Counted from the first letter of the stretch, positions 54,912 through 63,633 are shown. The stretch is 64,000 nt of DNA from Rhodococcus opacus (GCF_012396235.1 NZ_JAAXPA010000022.1:62001-126000), one strand, 5' to 3'. Notes: a model not told the origin generated them from the letters alone. A program made the numbers and translations.

Positions 54912-54937
54912 CTGCCCCGGTGGATCACCCGGGCAGC
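54911..54937. terminator. Bidirectional hairpin between convergent genes
   Basis: GCTGCCC (54911-54917) pairs with GGGCAGC (54931-54937); after one mismatch GGTG (54919-54922) pairs with CACC (54926-54929) around a 3-nt loop. The hairpin overlaps the stop region of both convergent genes (stops at 54911 and 54925), so it can end transcription from both sides. Confidence 0.7.
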
Positions 54938-57021
54938 AGATCGTCCAGGTGGATCGGCACCTTCCGGACCCGGACGCCGGTGGCGTGACGAACAGCGTTC
55001 GCCACCGCGGCCGCGGCCCCGACGATGCCGATCTCGCCGGCGCCCTTCGATCCCATCGGGTTGGCGTGCTCGTCGACGTCGTCGAGGCACACCGCGTCGA
55101 GGTACCTGATGTCGGCGTGCGTGCTGACGTGATAGGAGGCAAGGTCCTGGGTCACGACGTGACCGAATCGGGGGTCGTTCACACTGCTCTCGTGCAAGGC
55201 CATCGAGATGCCCATGGTCATCCCGCCGAGGAGTTGCGACCGAACCGTGCGGGTGTTGATCACTCGGCCGATCGCGAACACCCCGAGCATGCGTTCGACG
55301 CGGATCTCGCAGGTGTCCCGGTGGACGTGCGCCTCCACGAAGTGGGCACCGAACGAGTGGAGCGCGAACTTGTCGGCGTCGGGGTTGTCGGGCGTCCCCG
55401 CACTCGTCGCCGCGCCCGGGGCGGGTGACGTGCCGTACTGGTCCCGGAACGCCCGGGCCGCCGCGACGATCGCACTGCCCCAGGAACTGGTACCCGTGGA
55501 GCCGCCTGCGACGGTCGCCGACGGAAGATTCGTGTCGCCGATCTGCAGGACGATTGCGTCGAGGGGACAGCCCAGAGCGTCGGCAGCGATTTGCGTGAGC
55601 GCGGTCCATGCGCCGGTGCCGATGTCGACCGACCCGATCTGCACGGTGTACGTGCCGTCGGATTCGTACACGATCCGGGCAACCGATCCCGGTGACGTGT
55701 TGGCGGGATACGTTGCGGACGCGACGCCCATCCCCACCTGCCACTCGGAGTCCGACCCGGCCCGCGCCGTCGCGTCGCGGTCCGCCCACCCGAAGCGCCG
55801 GGCGCCCTCCCGCAGGCAGTCGGTGAGGCGCCGACCCGACCAGGGGCGGCCCGTACTCGGGTAGACGTCGGGTTCGTTGCGGATCCGCAGTTCGATCGGG
55901 TCGAGTCCGCAGGCCTCGGCCAGTTCGTCCATCGCCACCTCGGCCGCGAACATGCCCGGGGTCTCGCCGGGCGCACGCATCCAGGAGGGGGCGGGCACGT
56001 CGAGGGACGCGAGACGGTGGGTGGTGTACCGGGTGCCCGCGGAGTACATCAGCCGCGACGGGACTGCCGCCTGTTCGGCGAATTCCTTGATCTTCGCGGA
56101 CTGCACGATCGCCTCGTGGGAGAGCGCGGTCAGCCGTCCGTCCGCATCCGCCCCGAGCCGGATGTGCTGCACCGTCGGGGTGCGATACGCGGAGAGGGCG
56201 AACATCTGCTGCCGGGTGAGCGCGAACTTCACCGGCCGGCCGTCCACCCGCTGCGCCGCCAGCACCACGAGCACGTCGTGCGCGTGCGGCAGTCCCTTGG
56301 AGCCGAAGCCGCCGCCGACGTACGGGGCGATCACCCGCATCTGCTCGACTTCGAGTCCGAACATCGGTGCCAGCGTCTGCCGCACGGAGTGGACGCCCTG
56401 CGTCGAATCGTGCAGCGTCAGAACCGGTCCGCTGCCGCCCGGGGTCCATCGGGCGATGGCGGCGTGCGGTTCCATCGGATTGTTGTGTTCCATCGCGGTG
56501 GAGTACACCTGATCGACCGTGACCGCGGCGGCGGCGAGTGCCGCGTCGACGTCGCCGTCCTCGGTGTCGGTCGGGAACCCCGCGTTCACGTCTTCGGGGG
56601 CGTACAGGTCGTCCCGGCCGGAATGGAAGTCGGTGTCGTGGGATTCCACGTCGTAGTCGACACGCACGAGGCTCGCGCCGTGCCGGGCGACCTCCGGTGT
56701 CTCCGCGACCACCGCACCCACGAACTGGCCGCGGAAGTGAACCTCGGGGTCCTGCAGGATCGCGAGTTCCCCGTCCGAGGTGTCCGCGAGGCGGGGCGCG
56801 TCGAACACCGTCAGGACCGCGAGCACCCCGTCCAGGGCTTCCGCGTCGGCCGTGTGCATCGCCCTGACCCGGCCGCGTCCGATCGTCGACAGGATCGGAT
56901 GCAGATACGTCGGCTGCTCCACGGGGTACTCGAACGCATACAACGCCGAACCGGTCACCTTGTCGTGGGCGTCCAGCCGCTCGGCGGAGGTTCCGATCAC
57001 CTTCGGATCGACGAGGGTCAT
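54925..57021 (-). CDS. Molybdenum hydroxylase large subunit (PaoC/YagR-like, xanthine oxidase family)
   Basis: 698 residues. The catalytic molybdopterin-cytosine-dinucleotide subunit of an aldehyde/xanthine dehydrogenase-family enzyme: N-terminal a/b hammerhead ([19 protein letters not shown]), VGGGFGSKG pterin-binding loop, RAPGE segment, and the base glutamate E663 in GSKGAGEIG. The length matches the shorter PaoC/YagR group rather than eukaryotic-type subunits. Its ATG overlaps the end of the FAD-subunit gene (ATGA 57018-57021), so subunits are made in a fixed ratio. Substrate cannot be read from sequence; aromatic or heterocyclic aldehydes are typical for this group. No XdhC/PaoD-type cofactor chaperone is in the window. 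Cytoplasmic, with no Tat signal. Confidence 0.93.
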   Translation of the reverse strand: MTLVDPKVIGTSAERLDAHDKVTGSALYAFEYPVEQPTYLHPILSTIGRGRVRAMHTADAEALDGVLAVLTVFDAPRLADTSDGELAILQDPEVHFRGQFVGAVVAETPEVARHGASLVRVDYDVESHDTDFHSGRDDLYAPEDVNAGFPTDTEDGDVDAALAAAAVTVDQVYSTAMEHNNPMEPHAAIARWTPGGSGPVLTLHDSTQGVHSVRQTLAPMFGLEVEQMRVIAPYVGGGFGSKGLPHAHDVLVVLAAQRVDGRPVKFALTRQQMFALSAYRTPTVQHIRLGADADGRLTALSHEAIVQSAKIKEFAEQAAVPSRLMYSAGTRYTTHRLASLDVPAPSWMRAPGETPGMFAAEVAMDELAEACGLDPIELRIRNEPDVYPSTGRPWSGRRLTDCLREGARRFGWADRDATARAGSDSEWQVGMGVASATYPANTSPGSVARIVYESDGTYTVQIGSVDIGTGAWTALTQIAADALGCPLDAIVLQIGDTNLPSATVAGGSTGTSSWGSAIVAAARAFRDQYGTSPAPGAATSAGTPDNPDADKFALHSFGAHFVEAHVHRDTCEIRVERMLGVFAIGRVINTRTVRSQLLGGMTMGISMALHESSVNDPRFGHVVTQDLASYHVSTHADIRYLDAVCLDDVDEHANPMGSKGAGEIGIVGAAAAVANAVRHATGVRVRKVPIHLDDLLPG

Positions 57022-58010
57022 CGGCGCGCCTCCTCGGTGAGTGATCGAAGTACCGACACGAGCACCCGCCGGGTCAGTTCGACCTTGAATTCGTTTCCCG
57101 GAAGTGGTTGTGCCGCCGCGAGTTCCGCGCCAGCGGCCTCGGTGAACGTGTCCTCCGTCGGCTGCGATTCGACGAGGACCTCCTCGGCGAGCGTGGCGCG
57201 CCAGGGCCGGTGTGCGACCCCGCCGAGCGCGACCCGTGCCGACGTGATCGACGCATCCTCGATCGTCAGCTCGGCGGCCACCGACACCAGCGCGAACGCG
57301 AAGGAGGCACGGTCGCGCACCTTCCGATACGCGGACCGGTTTCCGGCGGGCGGCGGGGGCAGCTCCACGGCGGTCACGAGGTCGCCGTGCGCGAGGACGG
57401 TGTCGTGCTCGGGCCGGTCCCCGGGAAGCCGGTAGAACTCGCTCAACGGGATTCGCCGTTCACCGTCGGCACTGCGCACCACCACGACACCGTCGAGCGC
57501 CGCCATCGCGACGGCCATGTCGGACGGGTGCACAGCGACGCAGTGCTCCGACGCGCCGAGAATGGCGTGGTAGCGCACGTAACCGCCGATCGCGGAACAT
57601 CCGGTGCCGGGCTCCCGCTTGTTACACGGCGTCGAGACGTCCTGGAAGTACACGCACCGGGTCCGCTGAAGCAGGTTTCCCGCCGTGGTCGCGACATTGC
57701 GCAGCTGTCCCGACGCACCGGAGAGGAGCGCGCGCGACAGCATCGGGTACCGGGCGCGGACGACGTCTTGCGCGGCGAGATCGCTGTTGCGGACGGCCGC
57801 CCCGATCCGGAGCCCGCCGTCCGGAAGTTCGGCGACGTCGTCGAGGGGAAGACGGCTCACATCGACGAGGAGATGCGGGTGCGCCACCCCGAGCTTCATG
57901 TGGTCGACGAGGTTGGTGCCGCCGGCGAGGAACGAGGCCCGCGGGTCACCCGTGACCGTGGCGACGGCACTGTCGACGTCGGTGGCCCGCTCGTAATCGA
58001 AGGGAATCAC
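57018..58010 (-). CDS. Molybdenum hydroxylase FAD subunit (PaoB/YagS-like)
   Basis: 330 residues from GTG 58010, which overlaps the stop of the iron-sulfur subunit gene (GTGA 58007-58010); the frame stays open further upstream but that part is antisense-like. FAD-binding motifs are [15 protein letters not shown] and [11 protein letters not shown]. It also has the Cys-rich insertion RCVYFQD...[13 protein letters not shown], characteristic of PaoB/4-hydroxybenzoyl-CoA-reductase-like subunits that hold an extra [4Fe-4S] cluster. That places the enzyme in the PaoABC branch. It passes electrons from the small subunit to its acceptor. Middle gene of a three-gene operon. Confidence 0.92.
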   Translation of the reverse strand: MIPFDYERATDVDSAVATVTGDPRASFLAGGTNLVDHMKLGVAHPHLLVDVSRLPLDDVAELPDGGLRIGAAVRNSDLAAQDVVRARYPMLSRALLSGASGQLRNVATTAGNLLQRTRCVYFQDVSTPCNKREPGTGCSAIGGYVRYHAILGASEHCVAVHPSDMAVAMAALDGVVVVRSADGERRIPLSEFYRLPGDRPEHDTVLAHGDLVTAVELPPPPAGNRSAYRKVRDRASFAFALVSVAAELTIEDASITSARVALGGVAHRPWRATLAEEVLVESQPTEDTFTEAAGAELAAAQPLPGNEFKVELTRRVLVSVLRSLTEEARR

Positions 58011-58534
58011 GCCTCCGCCGCCTGCCTGATCGCCGCGAGGATGTTCGGGTACGCGCCGCACCGGCAGAGGTTTCCGTTCATCCGCTCCCGTATCTCGTCG
58101 TCGGTGAGTTCGGGCGGAGCGGTCAGGTTCTCGGTGACGGCGCTCGGGTGCAGGGCCAGGAACTCGTCGAACATCCCGATCGCCGAACAAATCTGACCGG
58201 GCGTGCAGTAACCACACTGCAGTCCGTCCTGTTCGACGAACGCCTGCTGAACGGAATGCAGCACCTCTCCGTCGGCCAGTCCGTGCGCGGTGACGACGCG
58301 GTCCCCGTCGTGGGCGACGGCGAACGTGAGGCAGGACGTGGCCCGTCTGCCGTCGAGGAGGACGGTGCACGAGCCGCACTGGCCGTGGTCGCAGCCCTTC
58401 TTGGGCGCGGTCACCCCGAGGTGATCGCGAAGCGCGTCGAGCAGCGTCGTGCGGGTGTCGACTTCGAGTGTCCGTTCCTCACCGTCCACGGTGAGGGTGA
58501 TCTTCCGGTAGCGGGGGCTGTCCGCGACATTCAT
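58007..58534 (-). CDS. Molybdenum hydroxylase [2Fe-2S] subunit (PaoA/YagT-like)
   Basis: 175 residues with two [2Fe-2S] sites: plant-ferredoxin type C48, C53, C56, C68 (CDHGQCGSC...C) and the helical-domain type C107, C110, C157, C159 (CGYCTPG...CRCG). It lacks the Tat signal that E. coli PaoA carries (the N-terminus [14 protein letters not shown] leads straight into the fold), so the complex is cytoplasmic. First gene of the operon. The bases before ATG 58534 read AACCTCCCGCC with no Shine-Dalgarno, so a leaderless or unusual start is possible. Divergent from the amidohydrolase. Confidence 0.93.
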   Translation of the reverse strand: MNVADSPRYRKITLTVDGEERTLEVDTRTTLLDALRDHLGVTAPKKGCDHGQCGSCTVLLDGRRATSCLTFAVAHDGDRVVTAHGLADGEVLHSVQQAFVEQDGLQCGYCTPGQICSAIGMFDEFLALHPSAVTENLTAPPELTDDEIRERMNGNLCRCGAYPNILAAIRQAAEA

Positions 58535-58546
58535 GGCGGGAGGTTA

Positions 58547-58587
58547 CCCGCGGGCACAGATCCCGAATCAGAGTCGGCTCCCGCGGG
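58547..58587. promoter_or_regulatory. Paired CCCGCGGG palindromes in a divergent promoter region
   Basis: Two identical 8-bp palindromes CCCGCGGG (58547-58554 and 58580-58587), 33 bp apart (about three helical turns), lie in the 75-bp space between the oxidoreductase operon and the amidohydrolase gene. They could be operator sites shared by both units. GC-rich background makes chance occurrence possible. Confidence 0.3.
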
Positions 58588-58596
58588 GATTGCTGG

Positions 58597-58602
58597 TATA
58601 TC
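58597..58602 (+). promoter_or_regulatory. Possible -10 box of a leaderless amidohydrolase mRNA
   Basis: TATATC ends 7 nt before ATG 58610, and no Shine-Dalgarno is present. The transcript would start at or next to the A of the ATG, as is common for leaderless actinobacterial genes. No good -35 is visible. Confidence 0.4.
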
Positions 58603-58609
58603 GGACCAC

Positions 58610-59527
58610 ATGGCCTCTGCTCAGTGGATCGACACGCACGTGCATCTGGTGGACTTCCTGCAACATCCCGCCGCCGTGCACGAATTAAGAGACACCCTGG
58701 TCGACGCCGGTGCGCAGCGCGCCGTGGTGTTCGGTCTCCCGCTGAAGAAGAAGTGGTCGACGGCCGAGCCGGTGCGGCCGGACTACTACCTCGACGACAA
58801 CGCGCCGTGTCATTACCACTCGCTGACCGACGCCATCGTCCTCGACCTGCTACCCGAACTCGAATCCGACGGCCGGTTGACGGTGGCGCCGCTCGTCTGT
58901 GGTTTCGATCCCACCGATCGCCTCGCGGTCGATCATCTCGAATTCGTGTGGAATCGCACCGATCGCTGGGCCGGTGTCGGTGAGGTCATGTTCCGGCATG
59001 ACGACCTCACGAATCTCACTCTCGGTGAGGTGCCCTCACCCGACCACGTGGCGATGGACGAGGTTCTCGCGTTCTGCGCCGAGAAGCAGGTGCCGATCTC
59101 GCTCCACCACGATTCCGCCTCGATGGGAATGCCGGGCAGGCACGAGTACATCGGCGCACTCGAGCGAGCCCTCGAACGGCATCGGTCGACCTCCGTCGTC
59201 TGGTGCCACGCGGGGGTGTCGCGCCGCGTCGACCCCAGCGGTCAGTTGGGCCTGGTCCGCGAACTACTGGGTCGGCACCCGAACTTGACCGTCGAACTGT
59301 CGTGGGTGCTGCTGGATCGAATCGTCGACGGCTCCGACGTCGCCGCCGACTGGGTGGAAGTGATCACCCGGCATCGCGACCGATTCGTCGTCGGCACGGA
59401 CACCGTGGGCAGGGCGGAGACGGTGAAGACCCGGGGACGTCAAATCCGTACGTTGCTGGGTGCGCTACCCGTCCCGGTCGCGCACCAGGTTGCCGTCGTC
59501 AACGCCGAACGGTTGTGGTTCCCCTGA
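58610..59527 (+). CDS. Amidohydrolase family 2 (TIM-barrel metal hydrolase)
   Basis: 305 residues. Metal-site motifs in order are WIDTHVHLVDF at the N-terminus, ISLHHDS, VVWCHAGVSRR and VVGTDTVGR near the C-terminus, which fits a mononuclear amidohydrolase_2 barrel (decarboxylases, lactonases and other C-C or C-O hydrolases). GVGEVMFRHDD supplies another barrel strand. Substrate unknown. It is divergent from the PaoABC-like operon, so the two may act on related aromatic or cyclic compounds, with one unit oxidising and the other hydrolysing or decarboxylating (inference). The start is fixed by the nearness of the DTHVH motif. Confidence 0.85.
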   Translation: MASAQWIDTHVHLVDFLQHPAAVHELRDTLVDAGAQRAVVFGLPLKKKWSTAEPVRPDYYLDDNAPCHYHSLTDAIVLDLLPELESDGRLTVAPLVCGFDPTDRLAVDHLEFVWNRTDRWAGVGEVMFRHDDLTNLTLGEVPSPDHVAMDEVLAFCAEKQVPISLHHDSASMGMPGRHEYIGALERALERHRSTSVVWCHAGVSRRVDPSGQLGLVRELLGRHPNLTVELSWVLLDRIVDGSDVAADWVEVITRHRDRFVVGTDTVGRAETVKTRGRQIRTLLGALPVPVAHQVAVVNAERLWFP

Positions 59528-59584
59528 CGACGGACTGGGTACTTGCTGAACCCGGAAACAGTGAGTGATCAGGAGGGGGACGTC

Positions 59585-60250
59585 ATGCGCGTCGAGCACA
59601 TCACGGTGGTCGTGCCCGCCCACGACGAAGAAGCGCTGCTACCGCATTGTCTGGAGGGGTTGCGTGCCGCCGCGCGGGAGGTGTCCGTGCCGGTCACGAC
59701 GGTGGTGGTGCTCGACGGATGTACCGACGGCAGCGAAGCCGTCGTCCGTGAAGCGGACGTCGACGTCGTGGTCCTGGGTGCGCGGAACGTCGGCGCGGCC
59801 CGTCGTGCGGGTTTCGACTGGGTCGCCCCACGCTCACACGAATGGTTCGCCACGACGGACGCGGACTCGCAGGTCCCCGCCCACTGGCTCTCGTCCCACC
59901 TGCAGCACGCGAGTCGTGGGGCGCAGTTGGTGGCGGGCACGGTGGCGGTCACCGACTGGTCGGGCTGGCCCGACCACGTCCGGTCGCGGTACGGCAGCGC
60001 CTACCGGTCCGGCGCCGCCCATGGGCACGTGCACGGCGCGTCCCTCGGATTCTCCGCGGATCTGTATCGGGCGGTGGGAGGTTTTGCCGCACTGCCCGCG
60101 CACGAGGACGTGGATCTGGTGCAGCGGATGGTCGGGCGGGGAGCGAACGTGGTGTGGAGTATCGACGCCCCGGTGGAGACGTCGGCGCGAGTCGAGGCCC
60201 GAGCTCCGCAGGGGTTCGCCACGTACCTCGAGGGATTGCAGGACCGATGA
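59585..60250 (+). CDS. Family 2 glycosyltransferase
   Basis: 221 residues of GT-A fold: N-terminal ITVVVPAHDEEALL, VLDGCTDGS, GARNVGAARRAGFDW, the metal-binding DxD in TTDADSQVP (D92, D94), and the acceptor-side HGASLGF...HEDVDLVQRM. It is short for GT2 and has no membrane segments, so it is likely cytosolic. AGGAGG stands 8 nt before ATG 59585. First gene of a four-gene operon; its stop overlaps the next ATG (ATGA). It would transfer a sugar from a nucleotide donor to an unknown acceptor that the next three enzymes process. Confidence 0.88.
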   Translation: MRVEHITVVVPAHDEEALLPHCLEGLRAAAREVSVPVTTVVVLDGCTDGSEAVVREADVDVVVLGARNVGAARRAGFDWVAPRSHEWFATTDADSQVPAHWLSSHLQHASRGAQLVAGTVAVTDWSGWPDHVRSRYGSAYRSGAAHGHVHGASLGFSADLYRAVGGFAALPAHEDVDLVQRMVGRGANVVWSIDAPVETSARVEARAPQGFATYLEGLQDR

Positions 60251-61212
60251 GCGCCGACGTGACCCACGACAGCAGCCCCGCCGCCGCAGCAGTGCGGGCG
60301 ATCATCCTTTCGGGGGACGCGGAACTGCCGCTGCCGGGCGGCGGCTCGACCGCAGCCCGATGGGCGCGGCTGACGCAGTGGTGCCGCCACGACCTCTCGG
60401 TCGGCCGGCTCCTCGAGGCGCACGCAGACGCGGACGCGATCCTCGCCGAACTCGACGGGACCCGCGCCGGCCGGAACGAGTTCTGGGGTGTGTGGGCCAG
60501 CGAGCCACCGCACCCCGTGCTGGACGCCTCCCACGACGCGGCCGGGTGGCGCCTGCGGGGGACGAAGGCATGGTGCTCCGGGGCGTCGATGTGCACGCAT
60601 GCCCTGGTCACGGCACGAGTCGACGGGCAACCCCGGCTGTTCGCCGTCGACCTGCGGGAATCGGGTGTCACGGCGGGCCACGGAGGCTGGCGAAATTCGG
60701 GCATGGCGGCGACCGACACCGAATCGGTGACGTTCGACGGCGTTCCCGCGCGACCGGTCGGCGCTGCGGACGAGTACCTCGACCGTCCCGGGTTCTGGCA
60801 CGGCGGCATCGGGGTGGCGGCGTGCTGGTTCGGGGGCGCGCTCGCCGTCGCCGAACCGCTGCGGGTGCGGGCCCGGAGCGGCCGCGCGGACAGTCACCAG
60901 CTCGCGCACCTCGGCGCGATCGACGTCGCCGTCAGCGCGGCACGATGGGCATTCGAGTCCGCGGCCGGGGAGGTGGATGCGAGCCCCCTCGATCGGAGGT
61001 CCGCTCAGACGCGCGCGTTCCGGGTGCGGGCGCTGATCGAGCGGACCGCGAGCGACGTGATCGACCGCGTCGGCCGCGCGCTGGGTGCCGCGCCCCTCGC
61101 GACGGATGCCGGCCATGCCCGCAATGTCGCGGACCTCCTCGTGTACATCCGGCAATCCCACGCCGAGCGCGATCTCGCGACACTCGGCGCACTCGTCGCG
61201 GGGGAGGACTGA
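60247..61212 (+). CDS. Short acyl-CoA dehydrogenase-like flavoprotein
   Basis: 321 residues, against about 380 usual. The beta-domain is recognisable: WRLRGTKAWCSGASMCTHALVTA, then FAVDLRESGVTAG and a strand-rich stretch ending VTFDGVPARPVG. The C-terminal helical bundle has VSAARWAFESAA...RTRAFRVRALIERTASDVIDRVGRALGA. The N-terminal helical domain is shortened, and I see no catalytic glutamate in the usual positions (no YEGT-like segment). It may act on an unusual substrate or be non-catalytic. It starts at ATG 60247 inside the end of the glycosyltransferase gene (ATGA), so the two are coupled. Its pairing with a glycosyltransferase, deacetylase and methyltransferase does not suggest fatty-acid degradation. 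Confidence 0.78.
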   Translation: MSADVTHDSSPAAAAVRAIILSGDAELPLPGGGSTAARWARLTQWCRHDLSVGRLLEAHADADAILAELDGTRAGRNEFWGVWASEPPHPVLDASHDAAGWRLRGTKAWCSGASMCTHALVTARVDGQPRLFAVDLRESGVTAGHGGWRNSGMAATDTESVTFDGVPARPVGAADEYLDRPGFWHGGIGVAACWFGGALAVAEPLRVRARSGRADSHQLAHLGAIDVAVSAARWAFESAAGEVDASPLDRRSAQTRAFRVRALIERTASDVIDRVGRALGAAPLATDAGHARNVADLLVYIRQSHAERDLATLGALVAGED

Positions 61213-61214
61213 CA

Positions 61215-61988
61215 GTGGACAACGGCACCAGATTCCGGGAGCTCCCGGTGGCCGCGCGCGGCACACCGGAGGACGAATGGCAGCCGTGGCTGGCGTCCAC
61301 CCCCTTCCAGCCGGTACCACTCGCGGAGTGCGACCGGTTGGTCGTCGTCGCACCACATCCCGACGACGAGGTACTCGGTGTGGGCGCGCTGATGGCTACC
61401 GCCGCGGCCGCCGGTATTCCCGTCGTGGTGGTGGCGGTGACGGACGGTGCGGCGTCCCACCCCGACTCGCCGACGCTGACGCCCGACGCACTGGCCGCCG
61501 CACGGATCGCGGAATCGAACCAGGCGACAGCACTGCTGGGTGTCGGCGAACCACTACGACTCGGAATACCGGACGGCGGGGTGAGCGCGCACGAGCACGA
61601 ACTCACCACCCGCCTCGTCGACGTGCTCACCGCGACCCCCGGAGAAGCGGAGAGGGTGTGGGTGCTCGCCACCTGGCGAGGCGACGGCCATCCCGATCAC
61701 GAAGCCACCGGAAGAGCTGCGGCAGAAGCCTGTTCGATCACCGGTCACCGACTGATCGAGTATCCGGTCTGGATGTGGCACTGGGCGCGGCCGGCCGATC
61801 CGGCGGTGCCCTGGAACCGGATACGCGTCCTGACCCCGGCCGCGGAGATCCTGGAACGCAAACGCCGTGCCGTCGACGAATTCCGCACCCAGATTCTCCC
61901 GCTTTCCGAAGACCCGCGGGACGCCGCGATCCTCCCGCCGTGGGTGCTCGCGAGACTGATGCGGACAACGGAATGGGTGCTGTGGTGA
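61215..61988 (+). CDS. PIG-L family deacetylase
   Basis: 257 residues. The zinc-site signature APHPDDEVLGVG (H48, D50/D51) is followed by VWVLATWRGDGHPDHEATGRAA, the second metal motif. This family removes N-acetyl groups from GlcNAc conjugates (MshB, Mca, GlcNAc-PI deacetylase). GTG 61215 comes 2 nt after the preceding stop, and GGGGAGGAC serves as its ribosome site. MshB and Mca are about 290-300 aa and carry other flanking sequence, so this is more likely a separate deacetylase for the glycoconjugate made by this operon. Confidence 0.88.
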   Translation: MDNGTRFRELPVAARGTPEDEWQPWLASTPFQPVPLAECDRLVVVAPHPDDEVLGVGALMATAAAAGIPVVVVAVTDGAASHPDSPTLTPDALAAARIAESNQATALLGVGEPLRLGIPDGGVSAHEHELTTRLVDVLTATPGEAERVWVLATWRGDGHPDHEATGRAAAEACSITGHRLIEYPVWMWHWARPADPAVPWNRIRVLTPAAEILERKRRAVDEFRTQILPLSEDPRDAAILPPWVLARLMRTTEWVLW

Positions 61989-62599
61989 GCGCGATGGATC
62001 CCGGCTACTTCGAAACGATGTACGCCGAATCGGCGGATCCGTGGGGCTTCGACGAACGATGGTACGAACGCCGCAAGTACGCGCTCACTCTCGCGGCCCT
62101 GCCCCGCCCGCACTATCGGCGGGCGTTCGAACCGGGGTGCTCGATCGGCGTGCTCACGGCGCACCTGGCGCGACGCTGCGACCGGGTCGTCGCAACCGAC
62201 GTGGTACCGCGTGCGCTGGAGAGCGCACGGGACCGTCTGCGTCGCGAAGGACTGGCAGACCGGGTGGAACTCGGCCGGGCATCGCTGCTCGACCCGTGGC
62301 CACCCGGCAGCTTCGACCTCGTGGTGCTCAGTGAGGTGCTGTACTACCTGACGCCCGCCGACCTCACGACCACGCTGGGACGTGCCGTCGACGCCCTCGA
62401 AGAGGGTGGCACCCTCGTGGCGGTCCACTGGCAGCATTCGGTACCGGAGTATCCGCAGACCGGGCGCGCGGTGCACGAGACGGTCGCGGCGACCGACGGC
62501 CTCCACCGTGCCGGGGCGTACCGGGACGCGGACTTCCACCTCGACGTCTACACCCGGGGTCCGGTGCCGTCGGTGGCCGCGGCGGAAGGGTTGAGCTGA
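61985..62599 (+). CDS. NodS-like SAM-dependent methyltransferase
   Basis: 204 residues from GTG 61985, which overlaps the PIG-L stop as GTGA; ATG 61994 is an alternative. The SAM-binding motif is AFEPGCSIGVLTAHLA; VVATDVVPRALESAR and FDLVVLSEVLYYL are motifs II and III. The N-terminus (YFETMYAESADPWGFDERWYERRKYAL) is typical of the NodS/class I group that N-methylates deacetylated glucosamine. Deacetylase followed by N-methyltransferase mirrors NodB/NodS logic in nodulation factors, so the target may be a free amine exposed by the PIG-L protein (inference). Last gene of the operon. Confidence 0.88.
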   Translation: MSAMDPGYFETMYAESADPWGFDERWYERRKYALTLAALPRPHYRRAFEPGCSIGVLTAHLARRCDRVVATDVVPRALESARDRLRREGLADRVELGRASLLDPWPPGSFDLVVLSEVLYYLTPADLTTTLGRAVDALEEGGTLVAVHWQHSVPEYPQTGRAVHETVAATDGLHRAGAYRDADFHLDVYTRGPVPSVAAAEGLS

Positions 62600-62637
62600 C
62601 CCGGAGTCGCCCTCATTGTTCGGGCAGGCTCCCGGTC
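62598..62637. terminator. Imperfect hairpin between convergent methyltransferase and phoU
   Basis: GACC, GGAG and GCCC (62598-62612) pair with GGGC, CTCC and GGTC (62622-62637), with small internal loops. It overlaps the 3' ends of both convergent genes, so a shared terminator is possible. Confidence 0.35.
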
Positions 62638-63260
62638 TCGAGGAAGATGACGCGCCTGCCGATCTCGACCGTGTGGTCGCAGAACCGCTCGTAGAAGCGG
62701 CCGAGCAGGGTGATGTCGACGGCCGACTGGACACCGTGCGGCCAGTCCTCGGCCTGGGTGATCGTGAACAGGCTCCGATGGAGATCGTCCATCGCCTCGT
62801 CCGCCGTCAGCAAGCCGCGTGCGCGCTCGGGATCGCGGTGCTGCAGCACCTGCTCGGTTTCCCTCGCCTGCGCGACGGCGACGGCGCCCATCTCGGTGAA
62901 CACGTCCAGCACCTCGTCGGGAACGACGTGATCGGGATGCCGTCTACGGGCGATCTTCGCGATGTGCACAGCGAGACCGCCCATGCGGTGCAGATCCGCG
63001 GAAATGTGGAGGCCGCCGACCATGAATCGGAGGTCGTGCGCGACCGGTGCCTGCAGCGCCAGCAGGGCGAAGGCACGCTTCTCCCAGTGCGCCGCGGCAT
63101 CGTCGAGCTCGCCGCTCACGTCGATGACGTGCTCGGCGAGCTCGAGGTCTGCCTGCAGCAGTGCGTCGCTCGCCTCCGACATCGCGGTAACGGACAGCCG
63201 GCACATTGAGGCGAGATCGCCGGACAGGCTGTCGAGGTTTTCCGCGAAACGAGTACGCAT
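62613..63260 (-). CDS. phoU: Phosphate transport system regulator PhoU
   Basis: 215 residues, normal PhoU length, with the two three-helix repeats. MRTRFAENLDSLSGDLASMCRLSV opens repeat one and DEVLDVFTEMGAVAVAQAR repeat two. Characteristic metal-binding patches are LRFMVGGLHISADLHRMGGLA and VDITLLGRFYERFCDHTVEIGRRV. PhoU restrains phosphate uptake and signalling through the Pst transporter and PhoR. No pst genes are in the window. It lies 38 nt downstream of the DUF4235 gene on the same strand, so the two may be co-transcribed. Confidence 0.93.
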   Translation of the reverse strand: MRTRFAENLDSLSGDLASMCRLSVTAMSEASDALLQADLELAEHVIDVSGELDDAAAHWEKRAFALLALQAPVAHDLRFMVGGLHISADLHRMGGLAVHIAKIARRRHPDHVVPDEVLDVFTEMGAVAVAQARETEQVLQHRDPERARGLLTADEAMDDLHRSLFTITQAEDWPHGVQSAVDITLLGRFYERFCDHTVEIGRRVIFLETGSLPEQ

Positions 63261-63298
63261 CGGCTCAGCCTAAGGGGTTCTATGACAACAGCCTCGAT

Positions 63299-63595
63299 CT
63301 ACCGGGGGTCGGCGTGCGCCACCTTCCGGTATCCCTGCGCGCCTGCGCGGTCCACCGCCGCCTTGACCAGGCCGAATACGGTGCCCTGCACGGCCGCCGC
63401 GATCAGCACCTCGCGGGTGCTGCGTGAGAGATCCTGGGGGTCGGGAGCCTCCGATTCGCCGGCGACACGCTTCCACACCTGACCGAAAACCGCACTGGCC
63501 GCGATTCCGCCGGCGACACTCGCGGCCAGCGCCAACGGTTTGTACATTGCCTTCGATACGGCACTCATCTTCCCGCCCTTCGCATTCGATCCCAT
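63299..63595 (-). CDS. DUF4235 small membrane protein
   Basis: 98 residues from ATG 63595 (GAGAG 6 nt upstream); ATG 63568 is a shorter alternative. It has two hydrophobic segments, LALAASVAGGIAASAVFGQVW and VLIAAAVQGTVFGLVKAAV, separated by a charged loop (GESEAPDPQDLSRSTRE). This is the layout of the actinobacterial DUF4235 family, probably an integral membrane protein of unknown role. It is followed by phoU after 38 nt and is divergent from the dehydrogenase gene. Confidence 0.8.
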   Translation of the reverse strand: MGSNAKGGKMSAVSKAMYKPLALAASVAGGIAASAVFGQVWKRVAGESEAPDPQDLSRSTREVLIAAAVQGTVFGLVKAAVDRAGAQGYRKVAHADPR

Positions 63596-63609
63596 CGATC
63601 GCTCTCGGT

Positions 63610-63633
63610 ACGGCGAGTACCCGTATTCGCCGT
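63610..63633. promoter_or_regulatory. Inverted repeat in the divergent region before the dehydrogenase
   Basis: Perfect 7-bp arms ACGGCGA (63610-63616) and TCGCCGT (63627-63633) with 10 nt between, in the 106-bp space between the DUF4235 gene and the dehydrogenase. It could be an operator; no regulator is identified. Confidence 0.3.

Noticed and set aside
56017..57435. Plus-strand frame opposite the molybdenum hydroxylase genes
   Set aside because: Shadow of the well-supported large and FAD subunit genes; no recognisable motifs.
59565..61988. A single 807-codon frame that would fuse a glycosyltransferase-region peptide to the PIG-L deacetylase
   Set aside because: The part before 61215 is an out-of-frame shadow of the glycosyltransferase and flavoprotein genes; the real deacetylase starts at GTG 61215.
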